Part shown: positions 1 through 11,396 of the stretch, piece by piece
Layout: each line of letters opens with the position of its first letter
How positions within the stretch are numbered: position 1 is the first letter of the stretch
NCBI GenBank assembly: GCA_002721365.1
Contig: PBKC01000011.1
Coordinates: forward strand, 1 to 38,028
Origin: Rhodospirillaceae bacterium
GTDB taxonomy: Bacteria; Pseudomonadota; Alphaproteobacteria; GCA-2721365
DNA: 38,028 nucleotides
Direction: 5' to 3'
Program-made: the position numbers and the translations under genes
Notes under the pieces: model-generated
The model's input: the letters and a program-made list of their open reading frames with translations, nothing else
What the model was told of the DNA's origin: nothing
Databases searched by the model: none

Positions 1-1171
1 CGCGGGTCGCCTCTTTGGCCTGCTCGGCCAGATTCCGCATCTCCTCCGCCACCACGGAGAAGCTCTGCCCCTGCTCGCCCGCCGCCGCCGCCTCGATCGC
101 CGCATTGAGCGCGAGGAGGTTCGAGCGCTCGGCGATATCGTTCACCGTGGTGATGATCTCGCCGATCGCCTGGGTCTTCTCGGTCAGTTGAACGACGTTC
201 CGCGCGACCGCTTCCGCCTGATCGCGGATCAGGTCCATCGCCTCGGTCGTCGCTTCGACCGCCCGCAGACCGGCCTGGCTCCCGGTTGCGGTGGCTTCAG
301 CGCTGCTCGCAACGCTGTTGGCCCGATCGGCGATCTCGGCGCCGGAGCGCGTGATCTCTTCCAGGGTCGAGGTGATCTCCTGAATGGCGGAGATCTGGCT
401 GCTCATGCCGGCATTCTGTTCCTGTGCCGACGCCTCGATCTGCGCCGAGGACGACCCAAGATTTTCGACCGTCACTCTGGTCTGGGCGGTCATCCGCGCC
501 AACGTCGCAACCATGTACACGCCGACGATGGCGCACAGAATGATCACGCCGATAACGGCCCCCAGGAGGGAACTCCGAACCTGTTGGTAGAGTTCGCGTG
601 ACAGAACCTGTCCGAACGCGGTCACGTCGTGGATGCTTCCTGCAACCTGGGCGACAGCGGCATCAAAGGCAGCGCGGACCGCCTCAAGTTCTTCGGCATC
701 GTAGCCGATGCGTTGATCGCCTCTTAAAACCTTCTCCTGTTCCTCACGATTAAGTCGCGAAAGCTTTTCGAGAAGCGCTTCCACCTCTGTGACGGCGGCA
801 TTGACTTTCTGCCATGCCTCGCCTCGCACTGTTCCTTGCTGGGTTATTTCTTTTATTTTTCGAAGCGCATCGGCAGTCGCGTCTCGTCCGTCTTCCCATT
901 TCCTGACCAGATCCCGCATGTCGACCGCGGCCCGGCCGGCATTCTGTCGATAGTAAGCGATCAGAATGGCGTCATGTCCCGTCCGCATGACCGCCTGGTT
1001 TCCGTAAACCGCGCTCAGCAATTCGTTGGCTTCCGCATCACGGCTACCCACCGCCGTGACCACGTCATTCAGCTCGGAAATCCTGGACAGGGAAAACCAC
1101 CCCACACCCACGACAAGCAGAATGATCACCCCCACCCCAATCAAGATCTTCTGAGCGACCCGCAGCTGCAT
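1..1171 (-). CDS. Methyl-accepting chemotaxis transducer (C-terminus cut by window edge)
   Basis: This is a membrane-bound chemoreceptor that passes a periplasmic or membrane signal to a CheA kinase through CheW. The 390 visible codons show a first membrane segment at about residues 9-26, a short helical sensor region of about 170 residues (27-200), a second membrane segment at about 201-221, and then a long helical cytoplasmic domain. The hairpin tip that contacts CheA/CheW lies at about 345-384, with the conserved stretches [15 protein letters not shown] and [13 protein letters not shown]. The part after the tip lies off the window. No clear 50-residue HAMP domain separates the second membrane segment from the signalling helices. 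The ATG follows directly on the TGA of the upstream cheW (TGAATG) with GGGAGGG as ribosome site, so the two are co-translated. The identification is firm; the ligand is unknown. Confidence 0.93.
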   Translation of the reverse strand, partial: MQLRVAQKILIGVGVIILLVVGVGWFSLSRISELNDVVTAVGSRDAEANELLSAVYGNQAVMRTGHDAILIAYYRQNAGRAAVDMRDLVRKWEDGRDATADALRKIKEITQQGTVRGEAWQKVNAAVTEVEALLEKLSRLNREEQEKVLRGDQRIGYDAEELEAVRAAFDAAVAQVAGSIHDVTAFGQVLSRELYQQVRSSLLGAVIGVIILCAIVGVYMVATLARMTAQTRVTVENLGSSSAQIEASAQEQNAGMSSQISAIQEITSTLEEITRSGAEIADRANSVASSAEATATGSQAGLRAVEATTEAMDLIRDQAEAVARNVVQLTEKTQAIGEIITTVNDIAERSNLLALNAAIEAAAAGEQGQSFSVVAEEMRNLAEQAKEATR

Positions 1172-1771
1172 TCACCGTCCCTCCCCCGTCACGGCGGGAT
1201 GCGTCATGACCGTATCGACGTCGACGTGAAAAATCGGACCGGGCGTCCACCCCTGGACGACCTTTCCTTCCCCCTCGACTTCCATGGTCATCGACCGGAT
1301 TTCCGCATCTGGAAACAGCCGCACACCCACCAGTTCCCCCACGGCCAATGCCGTCCGCCGCTTTCCTCCACGCAGCAGTACGACATGGCGCAGCTTGTCC
1401 GGCCCCACACCCGACTCGCCCACCAGCCGGGCGGCATCGAATACCGCCCACAAATCACCCCGCAGAGACGTCACACCCAAATGGGCTGAAGGTGCGCCGG
1501 GTATCGGCGCATATCCATTCAGAGGAGCAACTGCGGCAACCTCCAGTAGCGGCAGCGCGTAATGCGACTCGCCGATCATCAGCACGAGCTTCCTTTCACC
1601 GGTCGCTTCCGTCCGCCGCTCCGCATGCCGAGCGAGTGTTTGCGCCCGGCGGCGCAGAACGTCCTTCGCCGCTTCGGACTCGAGGTTCGGTTCGGCGCGA
1701 AGGGATTCGATCCCCCTGGCCGCCGCTTCGAGAGCCGCCGGCCAGTCGATGCGACCATTTTCCGCAGTCAT
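1172..1771 (-). CDS. CheW-like chemotaxis coupling protein (downstream copy)
   Basis: This 199-residue protein has a CheW fold at about residues 60-190, including the LPLLEV and LRGDLWAVFD stretches typical of the scaffold that ties receptors to the CheA kinase. About 60 charged, helical residues precede the fold, an extension beyond a minimal CheW of about 150-160 residues. The start is the ATG at 1769-1771, which overlaps the cheR stop as ATGA. A longer open frame continues upstream but only runs inside cheR. It is the second of two CheW proteins flanking cheR. In Wsp-type systems two CheW paralogues likewise sit in one operon, so the pair may serve different receptor or kinase contacts. 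That division of labour is inference. Confidence 0.88.
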   Translation of the reverse strand: MTAENGRIDWPAALEAAARGIESLRAEPNLESEAAKDVLRRRAQTLARHAERRTEATGERKLVLMIGESHYALPLLEVAAVAPLNGYAPIPGAPSAHLGVTSLRGDLWAVFDAARLVGESGVGPDKLRHVVLLRGGKRRTALAVGELVGVRLFPDAEIRSMTMEVEGEGKVVQGWTPGPIFHVDVDTVMTHPAVTGEGR

Positions 1772-3210
1772 ACGTGCGCCCCCGCCGCGAGGAGATCGAG
1801 ATGGGTAGAGATGATCGCCGCGATATCCGAGACCGCCAGCCCGTCGCCATGAGGCAACAGGCAATCGGGGGCCAGCCCATCCATGGCGCGCAACGCCGAC
1901 CGGAAGGCACCGACAGCCCCTTCCTGCTTGCCCTGGTCCTGACGGATTCGGCCAAGATGGAACCGCGCGATCACGAAATCCTTGTCGAGATAAAGCGCCT
2001 TCCTGAGCGCTTCTTCCGCCGCCGGCCGTTCGTCCAGACCTTCCAGGACAAGACCACGATAGAGATGGCAGGCCGCGTTCATGGGATCGGCGTCCAGAAG
2101 CCTGTCGCAGGCGGCAAGCGCACCGTCCCAGTCGGCCCGGTCGGCCAGTTCGCGGACATGAGGCAAATCGGCGGGAGTCGAAGGCTGCTCCCGGCCGAGG
2201 TCGGGCGGCAACAACGGCGCCAAGGGTTCCCGCTTCCTCGGCCGCGGCCGCGGCTTGGGCGCCGTCCGACCGGTGCGCGCAGCGAGCGGCGGAATCCGAA
2301 TGGTTGGCGCCGACGGCCGTCGCGATACCGACGGCGCCGAACCCGATAGCAGTTGGAAAGCGGTCGCCCCGGGAAAGGACGTCGCCCGCAAAGGCAAGCC
2401 GCTCGCCAGGGTCGCCTCCGCGTGGCCCAGGATCAACCACCCCCCTTCGACAAGGCAGGACTGAAGCCGCCGGACGACCATCCGGGCCATTTCCATCGTG
2501 AAATAGATCAGGACGTTGCGGCAGACGATGACATCGAAACCCGCCAGACCCCGGGCGGGATCCGGAATGTTGCCGTTCACTAGATTGTGGTGCAGGAAGC
2601 GGACACGGCTGCGGAACGGGTGAGCGATTCGCCAGTTCCCGTCATAGGGCTCGAAATGCGCGTCCCGCAACGCCGACGGCAGACCACGCATCTCCCACGA
2701 CGTCGAAATTCCCTTCCGGGCGCGTTCGATGAAATCGTGGTTGATGTCGGTCGCGACGATATCGACCGACCATCCCGACAGGCGATCATCGAAATGCCGT
2801 TCGAGCAGGATCGCCAACGAGTACGGTTCCGCACCGGAGGCGCACCCCGCACTCCATAGTCTCAGACGACGGTTGCCGGCATTGCGATCCAGACATTCCG
2901 GCAGAATCGTCGTCTGGAGAGCGTCGAACTGCTCGCGATGGCGAAAGAAGTAGGTTTCCCCGATCGTCAGATCGGCGATCAGCCGGTCCAGCTCCTGCCG
3001 GCCGGTATTCGGTCTGGCAAGGAGCTCGAGATAATCCTCGCAAGCCACGAGGCCACAGGCTTCCATGCGACGGCCGACCCGCGTGGCCAGATAACGGTCC
3101 TTATCACGCCAATACGCCATCCCCGTGGCGTCGATCACCCGATCCTTGACGTCCGGGAAATGCGCGTCCCGGATGACGTCGGAAACGCGTGACGCCTGCG
3201 TTATCAACAC
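1768..3210 (-). CDS. CheR-type receptor methyltransferase with C-terminal TPR repeats
   Basis: This 480-residue protein methylates receptor glutamates with S-adenosylmethionine. The N-terminal CheR helical domain (about 1-95) ends in LTIGETYFFR, matching the family's LTxxETxFFR. The catalytic domain (about 105-275) shows the SAM-binding SAGCASGAEPYSLA, the acidic ATDI motif and FDVIVCRNVLIYF. A proline/arginine-rich linker (about 290-335) leads to a TPR region (about 345-455). A single-domain CheR is about 270-290 residues, so the tail is a true extension, as in WspC and FrzF. The start is GTG at 3210, inside the end of the upstream cheW (overlap GTGTTGA). The TPR may recruit the methyltransferase to receptors lacking a C-terminal tether peptide; that is inference. 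Confidence 0.92.
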   Translation of the reverse strand: MLITQASRVSDVIRDAHFPDVKDRVIDATGMAYWRDKDRYLATRVGRRMEACGLVACEDYLELLARPNTGRQELDRLIADLTIGETYFFRHREQFDALQTTILPECLDRNAGNRRLRLWSAGCASGAEPYSLAILLERHFDDRLSGWSVDIVATDINHDFIERARKGISTSWEMRGLPSALRDAHFEPYDGNWRIAHPFRSRVRFLHHNLVNGNIPDPARGLAGFDVIVCRNVLIYFTMEMARMVVRRLQSCLVEGGWLILGHAEATLASGLPLRATSFPGATAFQLLSGSAPSVSRRPSAPTIRIPPLAARTGRTAPKPRPRPRKREPLAPLLPPDLGREQPSTPADLPHVRELADRADWDGALAACDRLLDADPMNAACHLYRGLVLEGLDERPAAEEALRKALYLDKDFVIARFHLGRIRQDQGKQEGAVGAFRSALRAMDGLAPDCLLPHGDGLAVSDIAAIISTHLDLLAAGAHV

Positions 3211-3788
3211 AGGACCTCGTCGGCAGCCGCCGCCCCATCGCGCCGCGCGTTTTCCATTTCGGCAAATTCAGCCAGAGCTTCCCGCTCCGCATCGAGCAGC
3301 AGGTTAGCCAGCGAGAGGACGAGAACCGCTTCCCCCTCTCCCAGAACGAAGCGGCCCGTCACGCACTCGTTGAAAACCGAATGAGCCGCCATGGCCTCGA
3401 TTCCGTCAGCCGGAACATCACGCAATCCGACGATCTGGTCGCCGGCGAGACCGAGCCTCCGGCCGTCGACCTCGCAGATGACGACAGGCGAATAAAGATG
3501 AAGAGGTGCCGGCGGCAGGTCGAACAGTCGGTCCAGCCGGACGAGAGGCACAAGTGTTCCGCGAACATCGATCAAGCCATCGATGAATCTCGGCATGCCC
3601 GGCGGCGTCGAAAGTTCCGGCAGGAAGACAATCTCACGCACCCGCCGCCTCTCCAGCGCCAGGAGGTTGCCCGCCTGTCGGAACACGACGTAACTTTCCC
3701 CCGCAACACGGGGCGTCTCTGCGCTTTCTTCCACGCCCCCAACCCCTATCAACTCAACCCGCTCGCGCTGACACGAGACAGTCCGCAT
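3204..3788 (-). CDS. CheW-like chemotaxis coupling protein (upstream copy)
   Basis: This 194-residue protein has a CheW domain at about residues 30-165. Landmarks are YVVFRQAGNLLALE at the start of the barrel, MPRFIDGLIDVRGTLVPLVRLD in the middle, and VLSLANLL near the end. It should couple the transducer at 1-1171 to a CheA kinase that is not in this window and probably lies past the left edge. It is the first visible gene of the operon: its stop is embedded in the GTG start region of cheR. The chosen ATG at 3788 has a weak GGAAG only 3-4 bases upstream. A start at an internal GTG (about residue 19, before EESAET) is an alternative that would still keep the whole fold. Confidence 0.85.
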   Translation of the reverse strand: MRTVSCQRERVELIGVGGVEESAETPRVAGESYVVFRQAGNLLALERRRVREIVFLPELSTPPGMPRFIDGLIDVRGTLVPLVRLDRLFDLPPAPLHLYSPVVICEVDGRRLGLAGDQIVGLRDVPADGIEAMAAHSVFNECVTGRFVLGEGEAVLVLSLANLLLDAEREALAEFAEMENARRDGAAAADEVLC

Positions 3789-4562
3789 GTTCTTCCATGG
3801 CGCCGCGTTCTCTCAAAGAAAGGTGCTTCACCATGCGCGGCACTTCTCGACTTTAACGCGAGGAATGTTTGACCCAAGGTAATCCTGCTATAGCTTAACG
3901 GCAAACGCGTTGGCCTCCAATCCAAGCTCTAGCCCACAATTTTCACTGGTAGCGCTGTCATCGCGAATCCAGTAAGCTAGTTGCGAAGCTGTAACTTCTC
4001 GATGTGCGCGACCTGCGCACCTTGTTGGGGCCATCTCACGGCCAACGCGTCCACCCGTTGATCGTATAGGATCCGGGTGTGCGACCGCCGCCCTCGAATA
4101 ATATTGCAGCCCTGATTAGTGATGATATGGATCGAATCACTGGCATTGCGAACGTTGATTTCGCAGGCAATGCCGGTTTTCGGCCCACCGTATCGGCATC
4201 AGGGAGCAAAACCGACGAGGCCGGAATAAACGAGAATCGCTGAATACTAAACGGTACTCTTGGCATTGACTTTTCAACCGCGACATACGACGAGAATAGG
4301 TGGATAAGGTGCAGGGTAATGCTGCCGTATCCTTAATCGCAGAAACGATCCTTGCTTGATCATTTTCCCGCGAACTGGCAGATCAAACGCGTCCTATCGC
4401 GTGCATTGATGTCTTGACCGAGGTTGTAAGATACGCCCCCTTCTTAGGCGGTCAGGCATTGCGCACGTCGCTTCACGAAAGCCTCTTTCCATGAATAATC
4501 GGCCGCAATGCGCGGCACCGATGATTGACCGCGCCTCATCACGGTAAAGGAGAGACGCGCTC
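3789..4562. other. Gene-poor, AT-richer intergenic region
   Basis: About 770 bases separate the leftward chemosensory operon from the rightward SDR cassette. By eye much of 3860-4500 is clearly less GC-rich than the flanks. A perfect inverted repeat (GTGCGC, 5-base spacer, GCGCAC) lies at 4004-4020 without a T tract. Open frames here are short, lack a ribosome site and match nothing I recognise. One plus-strand frame (about 4079-4243, 54 codons from a GTG) has an ordinary protein-like composition and could be a gene relic, but this is weak. Promoters for the two flanking operons must lie here; I could not place them. A ribosome site (AAGGAGAG, about 4545) belongs to the next gene. Confidence 0.6.
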
Positions 4563-5342
4563 ATGCCCCATTCCCGTCCTGTCGCTTTCGTTACCGGCGG
4601 TCGCCGCGGCATCGGCCGCGGCTGCGCCTACGCCCTGGCGGAAAAGGGCTTCGACGTCGTCATCAACGACCTCGAACGCGACGACGCCGTCGCAGAAACG
4701 CTGGTCGGAATCGATCAGCGCGGCGGAGCGGCCGCATTCGTCGAAGGCAGCGTCGCCGATCTCGACCAGCACCCGCGAATGGTGGAAGAGACCTTTGCAG
4801 CATTCGGCAAGGTCGATTGCATGGTCAACAATGCCGGCGTTTCGGTGCTGAACCGTGGCGACCTGCTGGAGGTCAGCGTCGAAAGCTATGACCGGGTGAT
4901 GAACATCAACGTCCGCGGTCCGTTCTTCCTTGCGCAAGCGGTCGCCAAGCGGATGGTGGCGGTACCGACCGGAGAGGTCTCCCATCACCGTTCGATCCAT
5001 TTCATCTCGTCGATGAACGCGGAAGTGGTCGGCGTCGACCGCGGCGAATACTGCATGTCCAAGGCGGCGGTCGCGATGATGGCCAAGGTCTATGCCAGCT
5101 ATCTCGGCGAGCATGGCATCCATGTCTACGACATCCGTCCCGGCATCATCCGAACCGACATGACCAAGCCGGCGCTGGAGAAGTACAATCGGATCATTCC
5201 CGGCGGCGTTTCGCCCATCGCCCGTTGGGGAGAGCCTGAGGACGTCGGCGGTGCCGTTGCCTCGCTCGCCGCCGGCGCGATACCTTTCAGCACCGGCGAC
5301 TCCTTCGTCATCGGCGGCGGCATACAGCTTCACCGCGTCTGA
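4563..5342 (+). CDS. Short-chain dehydrogenase/reductase (FabG-like, substrate unknown)
   Basis: This 259-residue NAD(P)-dependent oxidoreductase is of classical SDR length. The nucleotide-binding TGGRRGIGRG lies at residues 11-20, NNAG at 89-92, the catalytic serine at about 150 (ISS), and Tyr163 and Lys167 in the YxxxK motif. PGxIxTDM follows the active site. The acidic residue in VINDLE at the end of the second strand (about residue 36) favours NAD over NADP by the usual SDR rule; that is inference. AAGGAGAG lies ten bases before the ATG. It heads a cassette with a cupin and a 2-keto-4-pentenoate hydratase homologue, which points to sugar-acid or ring-cleavage-type catabolism rather than fatty acid synthesis, although the family is often labelled 3-oxoacyl-ACP reductase. 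Confidence 0.9.
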   Translation: MPHSRPVAFVTGGRRGIGRGCAYALAEKGFDVVINDLERDDAVAETLVGIDQRGGAAAFVEGSVADLDQHPRMVEETFAAFGKVDCMVNNAGVSVLNRGDLLEVSVESYDRVMNINVRGPFFLAQAVAKRMVAVPTGEVSHHRSIHFISSMNAEVVGVDRGEYCMSKAAVAMMAKVYASYLGEHGIHVYDIRPGIIRTDMTKPALEKYNRIIPGGVSPIARWGEPEDVGGAVASLAAGAIPFSTGDSFVIGGGIQLHRV

Positions 5343-5397
5343 TCGCGACACAGGCGCCGAACCGGGCGTAACATCGCCCCGTCAGTGGAGGAACGAC

Positions 5398-5796
5398 ATG
5401 GCTACAGTGACACCCCTCGCGAAGTCGCATGACGCGCTCGCGGCCCTCGCCTCACGCTACGTGATGGCCGACGATCTCGAATGGCAGCCGACCCGCTTTC
5501 CGGGCATCGACGTCAAGGTACTGATGAAGGACGAGGAACGCGGCCTGATGACGGCGCTGTTCCGGTGGGCGCCGGGATCGGAACTGCCCGATCACGTCCA
5601 CACCGACATCGAGCAGACCTACGTGCTGGAAGGCAGCCTCGCCGATCATGAAGGCGAAGCAGGCCCCGGCGACTATGTCTGGCGGCCGGCGGGCAGCCGA
5701 CACAACGCCTGGTCGCCGAACGGCTGCCTGGCGCTCTCCGTCTTCCTGCGACCCAATCAGTTCGTCGGCGACGAAGCCCGCGGCGGTACGGCGTGA
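5398..5796 (+). CDS. Cupin-domain protein (ChrR-like fold)
   Basis: This 132-residue protein is a single cupin barrel. The metal-site signature is visible as PDHVHTDIEQTYVLEG (first cupin motif with His, His, Glu) and PAGSRHNAW (second motif, His). It resembles the ChrR-type cupin family, which includes anti-sigma domains and dioxygenase-like enzymes. The start is the ATG at 5398 preceded by GGAGG; the frame stays open upstream, but only inside the SDR gene. Its stop overlaps the GTG of the next gene (GTGA), so the two are translationally coupled. It may be a metal-dependent isomerase or dioxygenase acting between the dehydrogenase and the hydratase, but nothing in the sequence fixes the substrate. 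Confidence 0.82.
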   Translation: MATVTPLAKSHDALAALASRYVMADDLEWQPTRFPGIDVKVLMKDEERGLMTALFRWAPGSELPDHVHTDIEQTYVLEGSLADHEGEAGPGDYVWRPAGSRHNAWSPNGCLALSVFLRPNQFVGDEARGGTA

Positions 5797-6584
5797 GCCT
5801 CGGTCCGCAGGCACTCACCGAGGCGGCAGGCATCCTGATCGGGGCACGGGAAGCGGTCGAGCAGATCGCTGCCCTGCCCGCCGAATGCCGCCCGGCCGAC
5901 GTGGCCGACGGTTATGCCATCGCCGACCGGGTGACGGAGATGCTCGACTACCCGGTCTCGGGGTGGAAGATCGGCTGCACCGCCATCGACCAGCAACGGG
6001 CACTCGGCGTGGACGAACCATTCTCGGGCCGTCTCTACGCACCGCTCGTGCAAAGCAGCCCAGCGATCTATTCGGGAAGCGCGTTCGCGATGCGCGGGAT
6101 CGAGGTGGAGTTCGCCTTCCGATTCGCACGGGACGTCCCGCCGCGTGCCACGTCCTATACCGTGGATGAAGTTGCGGATGCCGTGGCGACCCTGCATCCG
6201 GGAATCGAGATCGTCTGCAGCCGGTTTCAGAACTGGCTGCAGATCGGAGTGCCGAACCTCACCGCGGACAACGGGGTCAACGGCGGCTTCGTGTTCGGGC
6301 CGGGCGATGCGGACTGGCGCGGTCGCAACCTCGCCGCCCATCGTGCGACTTTGACCCTGGACGGGAAGCAGATCGCCGAAGGAATCGGGGAACGCGTACT
6401 CGGCAATCCGCTGAATGCGCTCACCTGGCTGGCCAACCATCTGTCGGTGCGGAAGATCGGGCTCAAGGCCGACGACGTCGTCACCACCGGCACCTGCCTC
6501 GGCATCCATTTCGTCGAACCCGGCGCCGAGCTTCTCGCCGATTTCGGCGACCTCGGCACGGTGGAGCTCCGCTTCACGAGTTGA
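5793..6584 (+). CDS. 2-keto-4-pentenoate hydratase family protein
   Basis: This 263-residue protein belongs to the hydratase/decarboxylase branch of the fumarylacetoacetate hydrolase superfamily (MhpD/DmpE-like, usually about 260 residues). These enzymes add water to 2-oxopent-4-enoate-type products or decarboxylate their oxalocrotonate relatives using Mg2+ or Mn2+. Seen here are SGWKIGCT near residue 56, the metal-binding IEVEFAF at about 104-110, and GTCLGIHFVEPG near the C-terminus (GD motif region). The GTG start overlaps the cupin stop. No ring-cleavage dioxygenase or aldolase is nearby, so the pathway stays open; the SDR and cupin upstream are the only local clues. Confidence 0.85.
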   Translation: MSLGPQALTEAAGILIGAREAVEQIAALPAECRPADVADGYAIADRVTEMLDYPVSGWKIGCTAIDQQRALGVDEPFSGRLYAPLVQSSPAIYSGSAFAMRGIEVEFAFRFARDVPPRATSYTVDEVADAVATLHPGIEIVCSRFQNWLQIGVPNLTADNGVNGGFVFGPGDADWRGRNLAAHRATLTLDGKQIAEGIGERVLGNPLNALTWLANHLSVRKIGLKADDVVTTGTCLGIHFVEPGAELLADFGDLGTVELRFTS

Positions 6585-6595
6585 TCGAACCGGCG

Positions 6596-6704
6596 CGGCC
6601 CCTTCCCCTTCCTCCGGGAGGAGAGGGAGGAAGAGGCCGCGCTTCAGTCATCAAGCCCTCTCCCTTCAGGGGGAGGGTTGGGAGGGGGGCCCTTCCGGAC
6701 CGCC
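6596..6704. repeat. Polypurine/polypyrimidine palindromic intergenic repeat
   Basis: The gap between the convergent hydratase and metH genes is filled by runs of C/T and G/A. An imperfect inverted repeat at about 6601-6639 pairs cttcccc-ttcctcc with ggaggagagggaggaag. A second copy-like unit at about 6656-6690 has ccctctcccttcaggggga followed by gggttgggagg. The second type is a very common dispersed intergenic element in GC-rich proteobacteria (recalled, not searched). No other copy was seen in this window. The hairpins could end transcription from both sides, although there is no T tract. Confidence 0.6.
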
Positions 6705-9367
<2,663 letters not shown>

Positions 9368-9371
<4 letters not shown>

Positions 9372-10435
9372 GCACTCAGCTCAAAAGGTTCGAGACCGGA
9401 AAGGCGAAGACGAACCGGCAGCGTCGGTATCTCGCGCGGCGGCAGGCCCTTGACCGCCTCGGCAATGGCCGAGATGTGGGCCGGGGTCGTCCCGCAGCAG
9501 CCGCCCAGGATGTTAACCAGTCCGGATTCCGCCCATTCGTGCAGAAAGCCGGAGGTCGTCTCGGGCTGCTCGTCGTATTCGCCGAACTCGTTGGGCAGGC
9601 CCGCGTTCGGATAGGCGCATACGTTCGTATCCGCGACCCGCGCCAGCTCCGCGACATAAGGCCGGAGTTGCTCTGCACCGAAGGCGCAGTTCAGGCCGAC
9701 GCTGAACGGCCGGACATGGCGGATCGAGTTCCAGAACGCTTCGGGCGTCTGACCGGAGAGGTTGCGCCCGGAGAGATCGGTGATGGTGCACGACACCATG
9801 ATCGGCAGTCGCTCACCCATCTCGTCGAACAGCTCCTCCACCGCGAACAGGGCGGCCTTGGCGGTCAGGGTATCGAAGATGGTCTCGACAAGGATGATGT
9901 CGACACCGCCCTCGATCAGCCCTCGTGCGGCGACGCCATAGGCTTCGCGCAACGCCTCGAAGGACGTGTTGCGGAAGCCGGGATTGTTGACGTCCGGCGA
10001 GATCGAGGCCGTCCGGTTGGTGGGGCCGATTGCTCCGGCGACCCAGCGCGGCCGGGACGGATCCCGCTCCGTCGCCGCGTCTGCGGCCTCCCGCGCCAGC
10101 CGCGCGCCTTCGCGGTTCAGCTCGGGAACCAGATCCTCCAGGCTGTAGTCGGACTGCGACGGCTCGTTCGAGTTGAAGGTATTGGTCGCGATAATGTCGG
10201 CGCCGGCTTCCAGGTAGGTTCCGTAGATCTCGCCGATGATCTTCGCCTGGCTGAGATTCAGCAGATCGTTGTTGCCGCGGACCTCCTGCTTCAAGTCGGC
10301 GAAGCGCTTTCCACGATAGCCGGCTTCGTCGAGCTCGTAGCCCTGGATCATCGTCCCCATCGCACCGTCGAGCACGAGAATGCGCTCGGCGACGGCACGA
10401 TTGAGAGCCTCGATACGTTCCTTGCGGTCGGTCAT
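9368..10435 (-). CDS. metH: Methionine synthase, homocysteine S-methyltransferase part
   Basis: This 355-residue protein is the homocysteine-binding module of methionine synthase. It carries the three zinc cysteines of the family: Cys250 (GLNCAFG) and the pair Cys313/Cys314 (GGCCGTTP). The N-terminal DGAMGTMIQ is the usual start of the barrel. It takes the methyl group from methylcobalamin bound on the partner encoded next and forms methionine. Its stop overlaps the start of the B12-binding part by four bases, which fits equimolar synthesis of the two halves. The start lies four bases after the metF stop, so all three genes form one operon. Related stand-alone homocysteine methyltransferases exist, but the adjacent partner lacking exactly this domain makes the assignment secure. 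Confidence 0.95.
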
Positions 10436-10439
10436 CGCG

Positions 10440-11396
10440 TTACGACGCCATGCTGAGCTGGAGACCGGCGTCGATTGCCTCGTCCTGGGGACGAACTCCC
10501 AGCATGTGGCAAATCGCGTAGCTCAGATTGGCCCTGTTGAGGGTATAGAAGTGGAAGCCGTCGACTCCGGCTTCATGCAGGTCCAGGCACTGCTCGACCG
10601 CCGTCGTGGCGGCGATCAGCGACCGCGTCTCGGGATCGTCGTCGAGCCCCTCGAAGCGGTCGGCCAGCCACTGCGGCACCACCGCGCCGCACATCCCGGC
10701 GAACCGGCGCACGTTCTTGAAATTGGTCACCGGCATGATGCCGGGGATGATCGGAATATCGATCCCGGCCGCCCGCGCCCGGTCTAAGAAACGAAGGAAC
10801 GTGTCGTTCGAGAAGAAGAACTGCGTGATCGCGCGCGTCGCGCCGGCATCGACCTTGCGCTTCAAGTTATCGAGATCGGCCTCCGCGCTCGCTGCATCGG
10901 GGTGCACTTCGGGATAGGCGGCGACGGAAATCTCGAAATCGCCGATCCGGCGCAGACCTTCGACCAGCGACGCCGCACAGTCATAGCCGCCCGGATGGGG
11001 CGTATACTTGCTGTCGCCCTCCGGCGGGTCGCCGCGCAGCGCGACGATGTGATTGATTCCGGCATCGAGGAAGCTGCGCGCAGCCGAATCGACCTCGTCC
11101 TTGGTCGCGGCGACGCACGTCAGGTGCGCAGCAACCGGCATCGTCGTCTCGGCGGCGATCTTCTTCACCGTCGCCAGCGTGCGCTCGCGCGTGCTGCCGC
11201 CGGCGCCGTAGGTCACCGACACGAAGGTCGGCGACAGTGGCTCCAGCCGCTCGACCGACTCCCACAGCGCGGCTTCCATCTTTTCCGTCTTGGGCGGAAA
11301 GAACTCGAACGAAACGCTTTTCTGTCGCGTTCCGCCGGCCGGCCGCACCGATGCGCCACCCGGAGCCCCTCTCGTGGCAAATCCGCCAGAATTCAT
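10440..11396 (-). CDS. metF: 5,10-methylenetetrahydrofolate reductase
   Basis: This 318-residue FAD enzyme reduces 5,10-methylene- to 5-methyltetrahydrofolate, the methyl donor for MetH encoded downstream. The family start SFEFFPPKT contains the catalytic glutamate. Further landmarks are [31 protein letters not shown] and ITQFFF. The start is the ATG at 11396 with GGAGG nine bases upstream. A longer reading adds 21 residues that only retranslate the end of the preceding regulator gene. The ATG overlaps the regulator stop as ATGA. About 25 glycine/arginine-rich residues precede the conserved barrel and are not part of the core fold. Confidence 0.95.
   Translation of the reverse strand: MNSGGFATRGAPGGASVRPAGGTRQKSVSFEFFPPKTEKMEAALWESVERLEPLSPTFVSVTYGAGGSTRERTLATVKKIAAETTMPVAAHLTCVAATKDEVDSAARSFLDAGINHIVALRGDPPEGDSKYTPHPGGYDCAASLVEGLRRIGDFEISVAAYPEVHPDAASAEADLDNLKRKVDAGATRAITQFFFSNDTFLRFLDRARAAGIDIPIIPGIMPVTNFKNVRRFAGMCGAVVPQWLADRFEGLDDDPETRSLIAATTAVEQCLDLHEAGVDGFHFYTLNRANLSYAICHMLGVRPQDEAIDAGLQLSMAS

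Noticed and set aside
3886..3945. tRNA-like stretch with D-loop-like TTAACGGCAAA and an anticodon-arm-like TTGGCCTCCAATCCAA
   Set aside because: No pairing acceptor stem and no T-arm can be drawn, and the anticodon loop has eight bases. At best a relic.
4394..4612. A 72-codon minus-strand frame before the SDR gene
   Set aside because: It overlaps the start and ribosome site of the SDR gene on the other strand and shows no motif.
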